Assembly (NCBI GenBank): GCA_951812615.1
Contig: CATOSU010000003.1
Span: 124,001 to 188,000 of the forward strand
Direction: 5' to 3'
Length of the DNA: 64,000 bases
Origin: an uncultured Paracoccaceae bacterium
GTDB taxonomy: Bacteria; Pseudomonadota; Alphaproteobacteria; Rhodobacterales; Rhodobacteraceae
The position numbers were made by a program, and so were the translations under genes. The notes below the pieces were generated by a model. The model was not told the DNA's origin. It saw only the letters and a program-made list of their open reading frames with translations, and searched no databases. Below, piece by piece: positions 31,244 through 41,031 of the stretch; within the stretch, counting starts at the first letter, position 1; the number at the start of each line of letters is the position of its first letter.

Positions 31244-32499
31244 TGCGATAAAAGACCCGCATAGAACTCCTCGCTTCCGCCCACCAGTTCGGCCTTCCAG
31301 CCCTGCGACACACCGGCCAGAGGCGCAGCCACCAGTTCACCGTTGCGCCAGACCGACGGAGAAGCCAGAAGCGTGGCATAGGGCCGGCCGGTTCCGCGCC
31401 AGTCTCCGCAGAGCAAAACGCCCTTGCGTCCCAAGGGTTTGACCTTGCATCCGGCCATGTCCGGCCCGGTGAGAACCCAGCGATTGTCCCATGTTTTTGC
31501 CGGTGCCGAAAGGGCAGTGCGCACCGCCTGATACTCCCGGCAGATCCAGACATGGGGGCCCTGGTGCAGCATCTGGCACCCTGAAAGCGTTGCGGATTGC
31601 CGGTCGCGCGCGGCTGCAACAAAATGTGACACCGATGCGCTGCGCGGGGCATATCCGCCGCCGCTGATCCAGCCGATGGCACGAACAACCAGCCTGCGCA
31701 CGATTTCTTCGGGCAGGGTTCGCAGGCGCCGGTGTTCGATCAGGACGTCGCCGCCATCGATGTCGACGAAGTCGCGGGCCGCAAGAAAGCTGTACCAGTC
31801 CAGCGCCTCGCGGGCCTGTTCCATGTTCCGGGCCACATCGGTCAATGCCCGCACCGATACGCCCAGGGGTTCCAGCGCGGCCAGTGCCTGCCGGGCCTTG
31901 ATCCGGTCGAAGGCGGCGTTGTCATTGCCGGGGTCGTCGATCCAGCCCAGCCCCTCGACCTTCAGGTAGCTGCGCAGCTGTTCACGGCCCAGCCCCAGCA
32001 TCGGGCGAATGAGATTGACGCCATTGACGGTTCGCCGGCGTGACATGGCCGAGAGCCCGTTGACCCCCGAGGAGCGCGCCAGACGCATCAGCAGGGTTTC
32101 GGCCTGATCGTCCGCGGTATGTCCGATTGCAATGTCGGCGATGCCGAAGCTTTGGGCCCAGTCGGTCAGCAAATCGTAGCGGGCCTGCCGCGCCTTGTCC
32201 TGCAGGTTGCCGGATCCGTCCCAGCCGCGCCAGCGCAGCGTTGAATGCGCCACCCCGTACCGTTCGCACAGATCAGCGACCCAGACCGCCTCGTGCCGGG
32301 CTTCGGGGCGCAGGCCGTGATCAACGGTTGCCGCGTGCAGTTCGACCGGTGTGTCTTCGAAGCAATGCAGCAGGATGTGCAACAGCGCGACGGAATCGCC
32401 GCCGCCGGAAACCGCGACGCCAAGGCGCTTCGGCGGGCCGCTTTGAAACGCTTCGCGGACCGCCGACCGGATATCGGCTTCGGCCCCGGTCAAGAACAA
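31240..32499 (-). CDS. tilS: tRNA(Ile)-lysidine synthetase
   Basis: Modifies C34 of the CAU-anticodon tRNA(Ile) to lysidine, which fixes AUA decoding. 419 aa: the ATP-pyrophosphatase P-loop SGGGDS in LGVAVSGGGDSVALLH near residue 30, the AIGHTADDQAETLLMR motif, and GLGREQLRSYL near 195; a divergent C-terminal domain follows. The start is TTG 32499 (TTG 32493 also possible), overlapping the end of cpoB by 10 bp, so translation is likely coupled. Last gene of the Tol-Pal cluster before the ftsH promoter. Confidence 0.95.
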   Translation of the reverse strand: MFLTGAEADIRSAVREAFQSGPPKRLGVAVSGGGDSVALLHILLHCFEDTPVELHAATVDHGLRPEARHEAVWVADLCERYGVAHSTLRWRGWDGSGNLQDKARQARYDLLTDWAQSFGIADIAIGHTADDQAETLLMRLARSSGVNGLSAMSRRRTVNGVNLIRPMLGLGREQLRSYLKVEGLGWIDDPGNDNAAFDRIKARQALAALEPLGVSVRALTDVARNMEQAREALDWYSFLAARDFVDIDGGDVLIEHRRLRTLPEEIVRRLVVRAIGWISGGGYAPRSASVSHFVAAARDRQSATLSGCQMLHQGPHVWICREYQAVRTALSAPAKTWDNRWVLTGPDMAGCKVKPLGRKGVLLCGDWRGTGRPYATLLASPSVWRNGELVAAPLAGVSQGWKAELVGGSEEFYAGLLSH

Positions 32500-33305
32500 C
32501 CCAGCGTGGCCATTTCCTGTTGCGACCGGGTTACCGCCGCGGCCTGTGGAAAGCGGATCGCAACTTCGCCCAGCGTGACGCAGGCCTGTTCGATCTGCCC
32601 CAGCCGGCCCAGCGCGGCACCGAGATCCGTCAGCGCTTCGGGCGCGACGGGGCCCGTCGCATCCGCGCTGAAACTGGCCAGAAAGGCGCGCGCGGCTTCG
32701 CGGGTGTCACCCAGAGCCTCCAGCGCCTTGCCGCGGGCAAGGCTGGCCTGTGCCGCCAGCGGACTGCCGGGATAGGCGGCGTTGAATGCGGAATAGCGGT
32801 CGGCGGCGTCCTTGTAGTTGCCGGCGTCGAACGCCGCTTTGGCGGCCTCGAAATCGGCTGCTTCACCGACCGCGAGTTCGGTTTCGTTGCTGCGGACCAC
32901 GGGGGTCAGCGGCGACTGAACCGGAGCGGAACCGCCGAGGGTTGTTGTTTCGCCCAGTTGCGACACATCCCCGCCTTCCAGTTCGACCAGCCGGAATTCG
33001 AGATCCCCGATCCGGTTGGTTCCGTCCGCAACGATTTGCTGAATGCGGAAATCGAGTTGCTCGGTCTGATGGGTCAGTCGCTGCAGTTCGGCCTCAATGG
33101 CGGCCACACGGTCCAGCACCGAGTTTCCGCCGACGCCAACCGTCGGGGCGCCGGTGGTCGACAGTTCGCGCCGGAGTTTCTGAATTTCAACGTAAACCAC
33201 CGACAATTCCTGTCGGATGTCGGCCAGTGTCTCGGACTGCTGCGCCCGGCCGGAGACCGGCATGGCAAGACAAATTGAGAACAGCGCGGCAGCGGCTATG
33301 CGCAT
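32490..33305 (-). CDS. cpoB: Cell division coordinator CpoB (YbgF)
   Basis: Periplasmic Tol-Pal partner that couples outer-membrane constriction to peptidoglycan synthesis. 271 aa from ATG 33305: signal peptide (MRIAAAALFSICLAMPVSGRA), an N-terminal coiled-coil (about 25-90), a low-complexity linker, then TPR-like repeats (FEAAKAAFDAGNYKDAADRY, then GSPLAAQASLARGKALEAL, then FPQAAAVTRSQQEMA). It starts 5 bases after the pal stop and overlaps tilS by 10 bp. Confidence 0.93.
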   Translation of the reverse strand: MRIAAAALFSICLAMPVSGRAQQSETLADIRQELSVVYVEIQKLRRELSTTGAPTVGVGGNSVLDRVAAIEAELQRLTHQTEQLDFRIQQIVADGTNRIGDLEFRLVELEGGDVSQLGETTTLGGSAPVQSPLTPVVRSNETELAVGEAADFEAAKAAFDAGNYKDAADRYSAFNAAYPGSPLAAQASLARGKALEALGDTREAARAFLASFSADATGPVAPEALTDLGAALGRLGQIEQACVTLGEVAIRFPQAAAVTRSQQEMATLGCS

Positions 33306-33310
33306 GATCG

Positions 33311-33814
33311 TTATCCCGTCAATGCCCCCGACAGGACCGTAACGGCACGCCGGTTCCTTGCATAGCAGCTTTCTTCGCTGCACACCTCGATAGGCCGTTC
33401 CTTGCCGTAGCTGACCACTTTCACGCGATCACCGGCGACCCCGCGCGACACAAGAAATTCGCGCGCCGCGTTCGCCCTGCGCGCACCCAGCGCCAGATTG
33501 TAGTCCGTTGTGCCCTGTTCGTCGGCATGGCCTTCGATGACGGCGCTGTATTCCGGGTTCTGCGTCAGCCACGTTGCCTGTGCGTCGAGGATCGACATGG
33601 CTTCGGCTGACAGGTTCGCCTGATCGACCGCGAACAGCACCCGGTCGCCGACCTTTTCCTGGAAGAATGCAATCGAGGTCGGGTCCGACGCCGAGCCCGC
33701 GGTGCCGGATCCGTTGAGATCCACCGCGTTGCCGCTGTCCAGCGGTGACGTGCAGGCGGCCACCAGTGCCACCAGCCCGACCAGAAACGTTGCCCGAATA
33801 GTCTTGATGCCCAT
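33311..33814 (-). CDS. pal: Peptidoglycan-associated lipoprotein Pal
   Basis: Outer-membrane lipoprotein that binds peptidoglycan and TolB. 167 aa from ATG 33814 (GTG 33826 is an alternative adding four residues). Signal peptide with lipobox LVAAC; the OmpA-C-like domain (about 55-160) contains YSAVIEGHADEQGTTDYNLA, the peptidoglycan-binding GARRANAAREFL and DRVKVVSYGKERP. Sits between tolB and cpoB as in most proteobacteria. Confidence 0.96.
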   Translation of the reverse strand: MGIKTIRATFLVGLVALVAACTSPLDSGNAVDLNGSGTAGSASDPTSIAFFQEKVGDRVLFAVDQANLSAEAMSILDAQATWLTQNPEYSAVIEGHADEQGTTDYNLALGARRANAAREFLVSRGVAGDRVKVVSYGKERPIEVCSEESCYARNRRAVTVLSGALTG

Positions 33815-33894
33815 TGCCTCGTCCACGCTTTTAATTCATTTGCTTTCAATAAGATTAACACATGCCGCCACGCATGGGAACGCAGCCCGGCGGA

Positions 33895-35217
33895 TCACCG
33901 CTGTAACGGTGACCAGCTTGGATCGGATCCGCCTTCCGGCGTGCTGACCGGGCGCAGGTTCCGCCCGGAGATATCAACCGAATAGAGCGAAGACCGGCCG
34001 TTTGCGCCCTGCGTTTCTCGCGAGAACATGATCACGCGGCCATTGGGCGACCATGTCGGGCTTTCGTCCAGAAAGGACGCCGTCAGCAGACGCTCTTCGC
34101 CGCCGTCCGTGCGCATGACACCGATGTGGAACCTGTTGCCCGCCTGTTTGGTGAAGGCGATCATGTCGCCGCGCGGTGACCAGACCGGCGTGCCGTACCG
34201 GCCCTTGCCGAAGCTGATGCGCCGGGCCTCGCCGCCGCCGGCGGACATAATATAGAGCTGTTGTGTGCCCGAACGGTCGCTCTCGAAGACGATCTGTTTG
34301 CCGTCGGGCGAATAGCTGGGCGCGGTTTCGATCGAAGGCGCGCTGGTCAGGCGTTTTCTGGAGCCGGTGTTGATATCCATCATGTAGAGATCGGTGTTGC
34401 CGCCCTGGCTCAGGGAAAACACCACCGTCTTGCCGTCAGGCGCAAAGCGGGGCGCAAAGCTCATGATGCCGTCACTGCTTTCCAGCACCCGGCGGGTGAC
34501 CTTGCCGATGTCCAGAACATAGATCCGGGGAAACCCGCTTTCATAACTCGTATACAGCACCCGGTCGCCGGATGGTGAAAACCGGGGCGCCAGCACGATG
34601 GCGGAACTGTCGGTCAGGTATTGCAGGTTGGCGCCGTCATAATCCATGACTGCCAGCCGTTTGCGGCGGTCGTTCTTGGGGCCGCTTTCGGACACGAAGA
34701 CGACGCGGCTGTCGAAATAGGGATCTTCGCCGGTGATGCGGGCATAGACCTGATCGGCCACCTTATGCGCCATCCGCCGCCAGCCTTCGACCGGGCCGGC
34801 GAATTGCAGGCCATTGCCGAGTTCCGCCCCGGAAAACACGTCCCAGACCCGGAACTGTACGGTTGCCTTGCCGCCCGACACGCTGACCGCGCCGGTGATC
34901 AGGGCCTGCGCGTTGATTGCCTTCCAGTCGGCGAATTTGATCGGGGCGCCGAAATCCGTGACGGTACTGATATGGGCCGAGGCCGGGACTTCGCGGAAGA
35001 GGCCGGTGCCGGCGAGGTCGGCAGCGATCACGCGGCTGAGGTTTCTGGCGTATTCGTTCGCCGAGGACCCGCTGGGCACGAAGTCGGGCACCGCTAAGGG
35101 CAGGGGTTCGATCACCCCTTCGGTAATTTCAATTCTCAGCGGTCCGTTCGATTGCGCCGTGGCCGCACCCGTCCACAGCGTCAGAAGGGCCGCAAAGACA
35201 AAAAGAACCCATTTCAT
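33895..35217 (-). CDS. tolB: Tol-Pal translocation protein TolB
   Basis: Periplasmic beta-propeller that shuttles between Pal and TolA. 440 aa: Sec signal peptide ([20 protein letters not shown]), an N-terminal domain with the TolA/Pal-contact strand, and a six-blade propeller built of WD40-like repeats ([70 protein letters not shown]). Its ATG overlaps the tolA stop by 4 bp. Confidence 0.97.
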   Translation of the reverse strand: MKWVLFVFAALLTLWTGAATAQSNGPLRIEITEGVIEPLPLAVPDFVPSGSSANEYARNLSRVIAADLAGTGLFREVPASAHISTVTDFGAPIKFADWKAINAQALITGAVSVSGGKATVQFRVWDVFSGAELGNGLQFAGPVEGWRRMAHKVADQVYARITGEDPYFDSRVVFVSESGPKNDRRKRLAVMDYDGANLQYLTDSSAIVLAPRFSPSGDRVLYTSYESGFPRIYVLDIGKVTRRVLESSDGIMSFAPRFAPDGKTVVFSLSQGGNTDLYMMDINTGSRKRLTSAPSIETAPSYSPDGKQIVFESDRSGTQQLYIMSAGGGEARRISFGKGRYGTPVWSPRGDMIAFTKQAGNRFHIGVMRTDGGEERLLTASFLDESPTWSPNGRVIMFSRETQGANGRSSLYSVDISGRNLRPVSTPEGGSDPSWSPLQR

Positions 35218-36302
35218 CTGACACGCATCCTCTCAGGGTTAAATGTCATTTCGATTTCGCGCCATTGTCCATACTTTTCTGCCGGTAGTGTGTATCCGGC
35301 CGAACCGCAACGGATGATTGCCCTTCGGGCCGCCTGAAACGCCTGTTGGGCCGCGTTTTCCGGACCGCCGGAATGGCTGATCAGCCGGATCGACCCGGTG
35401 ATCGGTTTGGCGTCTTCCGTCATCTGCACCCCGACAATGACAGTTGTTTTCAGCGCGTCCGTCGAGAGCGATCCGACGTTCCAGCATCGTGATACTGCCA
35501 CGACAAGGTCCTGTTTCTCGCCTTCTGTCATCGGCGGGCCGAGATCAACCGGTTCCGGTGCGGGGTCGCCGGAGCCTGCCAGCGCCTCGGCCACCGCGGC
35601 CTGCACCGCGTCCTCGGTCGATGGCGCGGGTCGAGCGGGGCGGGGCCGGCTGCTGGGCGGCCGGATCGACGCGGCCGGCGCAAGGCTGTTGCTGTCGCTG
35701 GTTTCGGGTGAAATCCGGTCGGTGGCTTCTTCCGGTGCGGCGGCTTCCTCCTCCGGCACCGGTTCGCTGGCGCCGGGGTCCGGCGAGGTGTCCGGCCGCG
35801 GCAGGTCGTCGGTGCGGGTGTCCGGCGGCGGGGCCGCCACCGGCTGTGGGGCCACACGTTCGGCTGGTCGCGGCTGTGGCCGGGCCACGCTGGCCGGTGG
35901 CAGCGGGCTGTCGGTTTCCTCGGGCGGGCGGATCGCCGGCGCGGTGTCCACGGCCTCGGTCTCCGGCTGCGGTGGCAGCGGTTCCGGCAGGGCTTCGGGG
36001 GTTGCCTCGGTCTCGGGGGCGGCGGTTGCGTCCGGCAGGGCCTGATCGATTTCGGGTTCCTCGGCGGGGGTCGGGATGGCGGGGGTTTCGGCCGGTACGT
36101 CCGGCAGGGCCGGGGCTAGGGGTTGTGTGCTGGTTTCCGGCGGCTCCTGCGCTGCCAGAAGGGCTGCGAAAGCCTCGGCTGTCACCACGGTCACGTCCTG
36201 CACCTCAACCGGCGGCGGATCGCTTTGAAACACGCCGCCAAACAGCGCGGCACCGATCAGGGCCAGATGCGCAATGCCGGAGATTTTCGTGCCGGTGTCC
36301 AA
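35214..36302 (-). CDS. tolA: Energy-transducing protein TolA
   Basis: Inner-membrane protein that spans the periplasm to reach TolB/Pal. 362 aa: one transmembrane helix (about 7-26), a long Pro/Glu/Ala-rich periplasmic linker (about 50-270) rather than the alanine/lysine helix of E. coli, and a C-terminal TolA/TonB-like domain with a Cys pair ([25 protein letters not shown]). The start is TTG 36302, 9 bases after the tolR stop, with AGG upstream; no ATG is available. The linker is poorly conserved, so the call rests on ends and position. Confidence 0.9.
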   Translation of the reverse strand: MDTGTKISGIAHLALIGAALFGGVFQSDPPPVEVQDVTVVTAEAFAALLAAQEPPETSTQPLAPALPDVPAETPAIPTPAEEPEIDQALPDATAAPETEATPEALPEPLPPQPETEAVDTAPAIRPPEETDSPLPPASVARPQPRPAERVAPQPVAAPPPDTRTDDLPRPDTSPDPGASEPVPEEEAAAPEEATDRISPETSDSNSLAPAASIRPPSSRPRPARPAPSTEDAVQAAVAEALAGSGDPAPEPVDLGPPMTEGEKQDLVVAVSRCWNVGSLSTDALKTTVIVGVQMTEDAKPITGSIRLISHSGGPENAAQQAFQAARRAIIRCGSAGYTLPAEKYGQWREIEMTFNPERMRVR

Positions 36303-36311
36303 AGCCCAGCC

Positions 36312-36785
36312 TCACCCGTCCGGCGCGTCCAGTGTCGGGCCGCCGGTATCCGTGACCAGCGCCACATCCGAAAACCCGCCGGCATTGAGCGCGCCCATCA
36401 CCTGCATCACCGTTTCATAGCGAACCGACCCGTCGGCCCGCAGATACACCCGGTCCGACGACCGTTCCGCCGCGATTGCCCTGAGACGGCCGACCAGCTC
36501 GTTGCGGGGAACCGAGGTTGTCTGTATCTGAACCTCGCCCGCGGCGGTGACCGTGACGGTCAGCGGCTCTTCGGTGGCCCCGGGCAGGGCGTTGGCCGCC
36601 GTTTTCGGAAGTTCCACCGGGACCCCTACGGTCAGCAGGGGCGCCGCGACCATGAAGATGATCAGCAACACCAGCATCACATCGACAAACGGCGTCACGT
36701 TGATCTCGGCCATCGGCCGGGTCCGGCCGCGGTGCCGTCTGCGCCGCCGCCCGCCGCTGTCGGGTTGCTGAACTGCCGCGCCCAT
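36312..36785 (-). CDS. tolR: Tol-Pal proton channel subunit TolR
   Basis: ExbD/TolR-family component of the TolQ-TolR proton-motive-force motor. 157 aa: basic N-terminal tail (SGGRRRRRHRGRTRPM), one transmembrane helix (about 33-52) with the conserved Asp in NVTPFVDVMLVLLIIFMV, and a periplasmic domain including the YLRADGSVRYETVMQVM segment. It lies 3 bases after tolQ and 9 before tolA. Confidence 0.95.
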   Translation of the reverse strand: MGAAVQQPDSGGRRRRRHRGRTRPMAEINVTPFVDVMLVLLIIFMVAAPLLTVGVPVELPKTAANALPGATEEPLTVTVTAAGEVQIQTTSVPRNELVGRLRAIAAERSSDRVYLRADGSVRYETVMQVMGALNAGGFSDVALVTDTGGPTLDAPDG

Positions 36786-36788
36786 CGC

Positions 36789-37484
36789 TCAGCTGTCCAG
36801 CTGCCGCGACAGGATCGTCGCGAATTCGTCGGCAAAGGCCTCGTACCCGGCGACGATCCGGTCGCTGTCGGCGCTGAGCTTGTTATAGAAAATCACCGCG
36901 GGGATCGCTGCCAGCAGGCCCAGCCCGGTGGCCAGCAGGGCCTCGGCGATGCCCGGCGCAACCACAGCGAGGTTGGTGTTCTGCTGCTCGGCAATCTCGA
37001 TGAAGGCGTTCATGATCCCCCAGACGGTGCCAAAGAGCCCGATGAACGGCGCCGTGGATCCGACCGTGGCAAGGATCGGCAGCCCCTTGCGCAGCCCTTC
37101 GGCTTCCTTGTTGATCGCCACGTCCATCGACCGGTCGATCCGGGCCTGTGCACCGGCGATCAGCCCGCCATCCGTGCGATGCGACCGGCGCCATTCGGTC
37201 ATGCCTGCGGCAAACACCCGCTCGGACCGGCCCGCGGGTGTCGGCCCGATCTGCTCGAACAACCCGTCCAGCGGTTCGCCGGACCAGAACGACCGGTCGA
37301 ACCGGTCGGCCTCGGACCGCGCGGTCCGGTAGACGAGCAGTTTCTGAACGATGATCGACCACGACCAGAAAGAGGCGAGGATCAGCATCACGATCACCGC
37401 TTTGACGATCAGGGTTGCACGTGCAAATAGCGCCCACAGGGAAAAATCAATCTCCTGCGCCAGCGCGAGGGCTTCGGTTTCCAT
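36789..37484 (-). CDS. tolQ: Tol-Pal proton channel subunit TolQ
   Basis: MotA/TolQ/ExbB-family protein, 231 aa, with three transmembrane helices (about 18-38, 130-152, 163-185). Family motifs visible include LATVGSTAPFIGLFGTVWGI near 130 and EALLATGLGLLAAIPAVIFYN near 180. Heads tolQRAB-pal; the 97 bases between it and ybgC hold no gene and could carry a promoter. Confidence 0.96.
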   Translation of the reverse strand: METEALALAQEIDFSLWALFARATLIVKAVIVMLILASFWSWSIIVQKLLVYRTARSEADRFDRSFWSGEPLDGLFEQIGPTPAGRSERVFAAGMTEWRRSHRTDGGLIAGAQARIDRSMDVAINKEAEGLRKGLPILATVGSTAPFIGLFGTVWGIMNAFIEIAEQQNTNLAVVAPGIAEALLATGLGLLAAIPAVIFYNKLSADSDRIVAGYEAFADEFATILSRQLDS

Positions 37485-37580
37485 AGGTCTGCTCTGTCAT
37501 GGCGGCCGTTAGTCGGCCTTGTTGGCGGCCAAGCTAACCCAGAAACCGGTGAATTGCCAACACAACCCGGATGCAATCCG

Positions 37581-37976
37581 TCAGGACTGGCCGATTAATG
37601 CGCGGACCTCTGCCGGCAGGCGTACCGGTTTGCCCGCCGTGGTCATGCAGACAGCGGTGACATGGGCCTCGAAAATCAGATCGTCACCGCGTCTGACCTT
37701 CTGGTCGAACACCCACCGGACCGCGCTGGCCGCCGCGTGCGTGGTTTCCACGGTCAGCCGGTCGCCCAGCCGGGCCGCGCCGCGATAATCGGCCTCGACC
37801 CTGCTGATGGCAAACACGATGCCCTGGTCCCGCATTGCCAGCTGGTCGATCCCCATCTCCTCGACGATGGTCGACCGCGCCCGTTCAATGAACCGCAGGT
37901 AGTTGGCATAATAGACGATGCCGGCCATGTCGGTGTCTTCGTAAAAGACCGTGACCGGGAAACGGTGGGGTGTCAT
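37581..37976 (-). CDS. ybgC: Tol-Pal-associated acyl-CoA thioesterase YbgC
   Basis: Hotdog-fold thioesterase that hydrolyses acyl-CoA or acyl-ACP at the membrane. 131 aa from ATG 37976, with AGGAG eight bases upstream; GTG 37985 is in frame but poorer. Active-site Asp in FYEDTDMAGIVYYANYLRF near residue 9, followed by the family ERAR segment. First gene of the ybgC-tolQRAB-pal-cpoB cluster. Confidence 0.93.
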   Translation of the reverse strand: MTPHRFPVTVFYEDTDMAGIVYYANYLRFIERARSTIVEEMGIDQLAMRDQGIVFAISRVEADYRGAARLGDRLTVETTHAAASAVRWVFDQKVRRGDDLIFEAHVTAVCMTTAGKPVRLPAEVRALIGQS

Positions 37977-38003
37977 GGCATCCACTCCTGCTCTTTACGG
38001 CGC

Positions 38004-38633
38004 CTATTCGGGAGGCTGCATAGACACCCGCGCCGCCAACCGCAATGCGTGGCTCTTGTCCTGCGCCGCGGCGGGCATCACCGGATCGTAGGCGGCGCGG
38101 ATCACCCCGGCGATATCGGGCCGGAGGATCGTGTGCCCGCCGGCCAGCGCCAGCGGCGACCGGTCCCGGAAGGCCAGGTCGGACCACAGAAGGAAGGACT
38201 GAACAACCTGGTTCAGCGCCAGCGTTTCGGCCGGCATGGCCGCAAGCACGGCATCCATCCGCAGGAAGATGAAGCAGGCCTTTATCGCGCCGGCCTCGTC
38301 GAACCTGAAGATCCGGTACTGGTTGGCATCGGCGCCCTGAAGCCGAACGATCAGCGCGTCAAGCTCGGGCACCAGCCGGCCAAGGTCCGGCAGGTCCAGC
38401 AGCTCGGCCCAGTCGCGGAAGAAGAACATCATCACGTTCGTGCCCAGCTCGGGGTCGGTCTCTGTCATCTGGTGCCCCGCCAGCGTGGCGACGGCCTCCC
38501 ACGCGCCCTTGACCACCGACAGGGTTTCATCCTCGACCCCGAACACCACCGGCGCCACCGGTCGACCCCAGCGGGCAAAGGCATAAGACCCGTCGCTTCG
38601 GGTAAAGAGCGCTTCGATCTCTTCCGGGGTCAC
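38004..38633 (-). CDS. Conserved hypothetical protein, 209 aa
   Basis: I do not recognise a domain. Soluble, no signal peptide or membrane helix; begins VTPEEIEALFTRSDGSYAFA. Segments worth noting are WGRPVAPVVFGVEDET, MMFFFRDWAELLDLPDLG (a WAELL-rich helix), and a C-terminal LAGGHTILRPDIAGVIRAAY. The start chosen is GTG 38633, with AAGGA six bases upstream. The open frame extends upstream, but that part runs into a repeat and antisense to the GFA gene. The Shine-Dalgarno sequence lies in the copy of the intergenic repeat at 38642-38663. Follows ybgC's strand 27 bases upstream. Confidence 0.72.
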   Translation of the reverse strand: MTPEEIEALFTRSDGSYAFARWGRPVAPVVFGVEDETLSVVKGAWEAVATLAGHQMTETDPELGTNVMMFFFRDWAELLDLPDLGRLVPELDALIVRLQGADANQYRIFRFDEAGAIKACFIFLRMDAVLAAMPAETLALNQVVQSFLLWSDLAFRDRSPLALAGGHTILRPDIAGVIRAAYDPVMPAAAQDKSHALRLAARVSMQPPE

Positions 38634-38641
38634 GGCCTGTC

Positions 38642-38663
38642 CTTCATCTTTGTCCAAATACTC
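38642..38663 (-). repeat. Rhodobacteraceae intergenic repeat copy
   Basis: On the minus strand GAGTATTTGGACAAAGATG then AAG. Matches the copies at 62151-62170 and 62184-62206 and loosely that at 9760-9782. Here it forms the leader of the hypothetical gene and provides its Shine-Dalgarno sequence. Confidence 0.65.
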
Positions 38664-38770
38664 AATTCCGCGCTGGCGGCCCGCGCACCGCAATAAATCT
38701 GCCCGCAGGTCCCTGCAAGCGGGTATAAAACCGGTATCCCGGCCAGTGCCGGTCTGAAACGGAGGGTGCG

Positions 38771-39259
38771 ATGACGGATCATCAGGGTGGATGCCTGTGC
38801 GGCAGGCTGCGTTTCGGCATCGACCGGGATCCTGAATGGGTGACCATGTGTTTCTGCCGGTTCTGCCAGAAAACAACCGGGTCGGCCTTCATGATCGAGC
38901 CGATCTTCGATGTCGCCGCCTTCCGCATGATCACCGGCGAACCGGCCCGGTACACGCATCTCTCCGAAGGGTCCGGCAAGGACGTGTACATCCATTTCTG
39001 TGGTGATTGCGGATCAAAGATCAACCTGACATTCGACCGCTGGCAGGACCGGCTGGGCGTGTTTCAGGGGGCCTTCGACGATCCCGGCTGGTTTCCGGTC
39101 ACCCCGGACAACAGCAAGTACATCTTCACGGACCACGCCCCGCGCGGATTTGTCATTCCGCCCGGCTACAAAACCTATCCCGCACATGCGGCAACGCTGG
39201 AAGGCGAACCGCTGGCGCCGGTGATCCACCACGGGTATCACGCGGTGACCCGGGGTTAA
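38771..39259 (+). CDS. GFA/CENP-V family zinc protein
   Basis: 162 aa GFA-family fold, named for glutathione-dependent formaldehyde-activating enzymes, though most members have unknown roles. Zinc-ligand cysteines: C-L-C near residues 8-10, C-F-C-R-F-C at about 27-32 and C-G-D-C at about 77-80. The domain runs on to [18 protein letters not shown] and ends at the [12 protein letters not shown] segment. The 3' end overlaps the ruvB stop by 4 bp on the opposite strand. Alone in its orientation here. Confidence 0.88.
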   Translation: MTDHQGGCLCGRLRFGIDRDPEWVTMCFCRFCQKTTGSAFMIEPIFDVAAFRMITGEPARYTHLSEGSGKDVYIHFCGDCGSKINLTFDRWQDRLGVFQGAFDDPGWFPVTPDNSKYIFTDHAPRGFVIPPGYKTYPAHAATLEGEPLAPVIHHGYHAVTRG

Positions 39260-40275
39260 CCGAACAGGTCGTTCTGGCTTTTCGGGGGCGCCATCCCCAG
39301 GTGGGTCCAGGCTTTCTGCGCCAGCATCCGGCCCCGCGGCGTGCGCTGGATCAGCCCCTGCTGCAGCAGGAAGGGTTCGATCACCTCCTCCAGCGCGTCG
39401 CGGCTTTCGCTCAGGGCGGCGGACAGGGTTTCGATGCCGACCGGTCCGCCGGCATAGTTTTCGGCGATCAGCCGCAGGTAGCGCCGGTCGGCGCCGTCCA
39501 GCCCCAGATGATCGACCCCGAGCCGGGTCAGGGCCCCGTCAGCCAGCCGTTGCGTGACCCGGCCATCGCCTTCGACGATTGCGAAATCCACCACCCGGCG
39601 CAGCAGGCGGCCGGCAATCCGCGGTGTGCCGCGGGCCCGCTTTGCGATCTCTTTCGCACCGGCCTCGTCCGCCGGGGTGCCCAGCAGCCGGGCATTGCGC
39701 ATCACGATCTCGAACAGCTCGTCCACCGTGTAGAACTGCAGCCGGGTGGGAATGCCGAAGCGGTCGCGCAGCGGGGTGGTCAGCAATCCCATGCGCGTCG
39801 TTGCCCCGACCAGTGTGAAAGGCTGCAGTTCGATCCGCACCGTGCGCGCCGCCGGTCCCTCGCCGATCACCAGATCCAGTTCGAAATCTTCCAGCGCGGG
39901 ATAGAGGACCTCTTCCACCGCCGGGTTCAGCCGGTGGATCTCGTCGATGAACAGCACGTCACGGGCTTCGAGGTTGGTCAGGATCGCCGCCAGATCGCCG
40001 GCCTTGGCCAGAACCGGACCGCTGGTCATGCGGAAACTGACGCCCAGCTCCCGCGCCATGATCTGTGCCAGCGTGGTCTTGCCCAGCCCCGGCGGACCGT
40101 GGAACAGCGTGTGATCCATGGCTTCGCCACGCTTGCGGGCCGAGGCGATGAACACCTTCAGGTTGGCCCGTGCCTCGGCCTGCCCGATGAACTCGTCCAG
40201 CAGCTGGGGCCGCAGCGCGCGGTCGTGGTCCTCCGGCAGCGGATCGGGCCGCAGGGTGGGATCGGGTTCAGCCAT
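39256..40275 (-). CDS. ruvB: Holliday junction branch migration helicase RuvB
   Basis: AAA+ motor that drives branch migration with RuvA. 339 aa from ATG 40275 ([13 protein letters not shown]); the upstream in-frame GTG/TTG is less likely. Walker [16 protein letters not shown] near residue 55, Walker [13 protein letters not shown], sensor 1 VGATTRMG, and the arginine-finger region LRDRFG. The C-terminal winged helix ends at residue 339. It follows ruvA by 63 bases. Confidence 0.97.
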   Translation of the reverse strand: MAEPDPTLRPDPLPEDHDRALRPQLLDEFIGQAEARANLKVFIASARKRGEAMDHTLFHGPPGLGKTTLAQIMARELGVSFRMTSGPVLAKAGDLAAILTNLEARDVLFIDEIHRLNPAVEEVLYPALEDFELDLVIGEGPAARTVRIELQPFTLVGATTRMGLLTTPLRDRFGIPTRLQFYTVDELFEIVMRNARLLGTPADEAGAKEIAKRARGTPRIAGRLLRRVVDFAIVEGDGRVTQRLADGALTRLGVDHLGLDGADRRYLRLIAENYAGGPVGIETLSAALSESRDALEEVIEPFLLQQGLIQRTPRGRMLAQKAWTHLGMAPPKSQNDLFG

Positions 40276-40338
40276 GACCGCAGGCCTCCGTGGCAATCAA
40301 AGCGAAAAGGGCCGGAAGGCCCGATGAGCGCCCCAAGG

Positions 40339-41031
40339 TCATCCCTTCGGCGCGAGCAGTTTCAGCGCGGCGCGGATCAGCGCCGCGGTCCCGGCCTCTG
40401 CGCCTTCTTCCAGCGCCTGCGCCACGGCGGCGGCTGCTTCGCCGGGCGGATAGCCGAGATTGCCCAGCGCCGACATTGCCTCGGCCTGCGCTGCGCCGTC
40501 GCCCGCCGGACGCTGTGCCGCGGGTTTGCGGGGGGCGGCCGCGCCGGTTTTTGCGGGCGGCTCCCCGGCCTCGATCACCGCGTCGTCCGGTGTCACCGCG
40601 CCGCCCCCGGTTCCGGCCATGGCCATCACCGCCGGTGCCTTGTCCTTCAGTTCGTTCACCACCCGCTGCGCGGTTTTCGGCCCCACACCCTTGGCCGCCT
40701 TCACCGCGTTCCAGTCGCCCAGCGCGATCGCCCGGCTCACCCCGTCCGGCCCCAGCGCGCCCAGTATCGCCAGCGACGCCTTCGCGCCGATCCCCTGTAC
40801 GCTCATCAGCAGCCGGTGCCATTCCTTTTCCACCAGCGATGTGAACCCGAACAGCTGCAGCAGATCTTCGCGCACCAGAAGGTCGGTATAAAGAGACACC
40901 GCTTCGCCCGGTCCCGGCAGCGCCATCATCGTGCGTTCAGAGCAATAGACCAGGTATCCGACCCCGCGCACATCGATCAGCACGTGATCCTCGGCGCGGT
41001 AGTCCAGCCGTCCGCTGAGCCGGCCGATCAC
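40339..41031 (-). CDS. ruvA: Holliday junction DNA-binding protein RuvA
   Basis: Tetrameric junction-binding partner of RuvB. 230 aa from GTG 41031, which gives the standard [10 protein letters not shown] start. Domains: the N-terminal OB fold (1-65), a helix-hairpin-helix pair ([34 protein letters not shown]; about 72-130), an Ala/Pro-rich linker, and the RuvB-binding domain III (about 180-225, [18 protein letters not shown]). Overlaps the ruvC stop by 4 bp. Confidence 0.96.
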   Translation of the reverse strand: MIGRLSGRLDYRAEDHVLIDVRGVGYLVYCSERTMMALPGPGEAVSLYTDLLVREDLLQLFGFTSLVEKEWHRLLMSVQGIGAKASLAILGALGPDGVSRAIALGDWNAVKAAKGVGPKTAQRVVNELKDKAPAVMAMAGTGGGAVTPDDAVIEAGEPPAKTGAAAPRKPAAQRPAGDGAAQAEAMSALGNLGYPPGEAAAAVAQALEEGAEAGTAALIRAALKLLAPKG

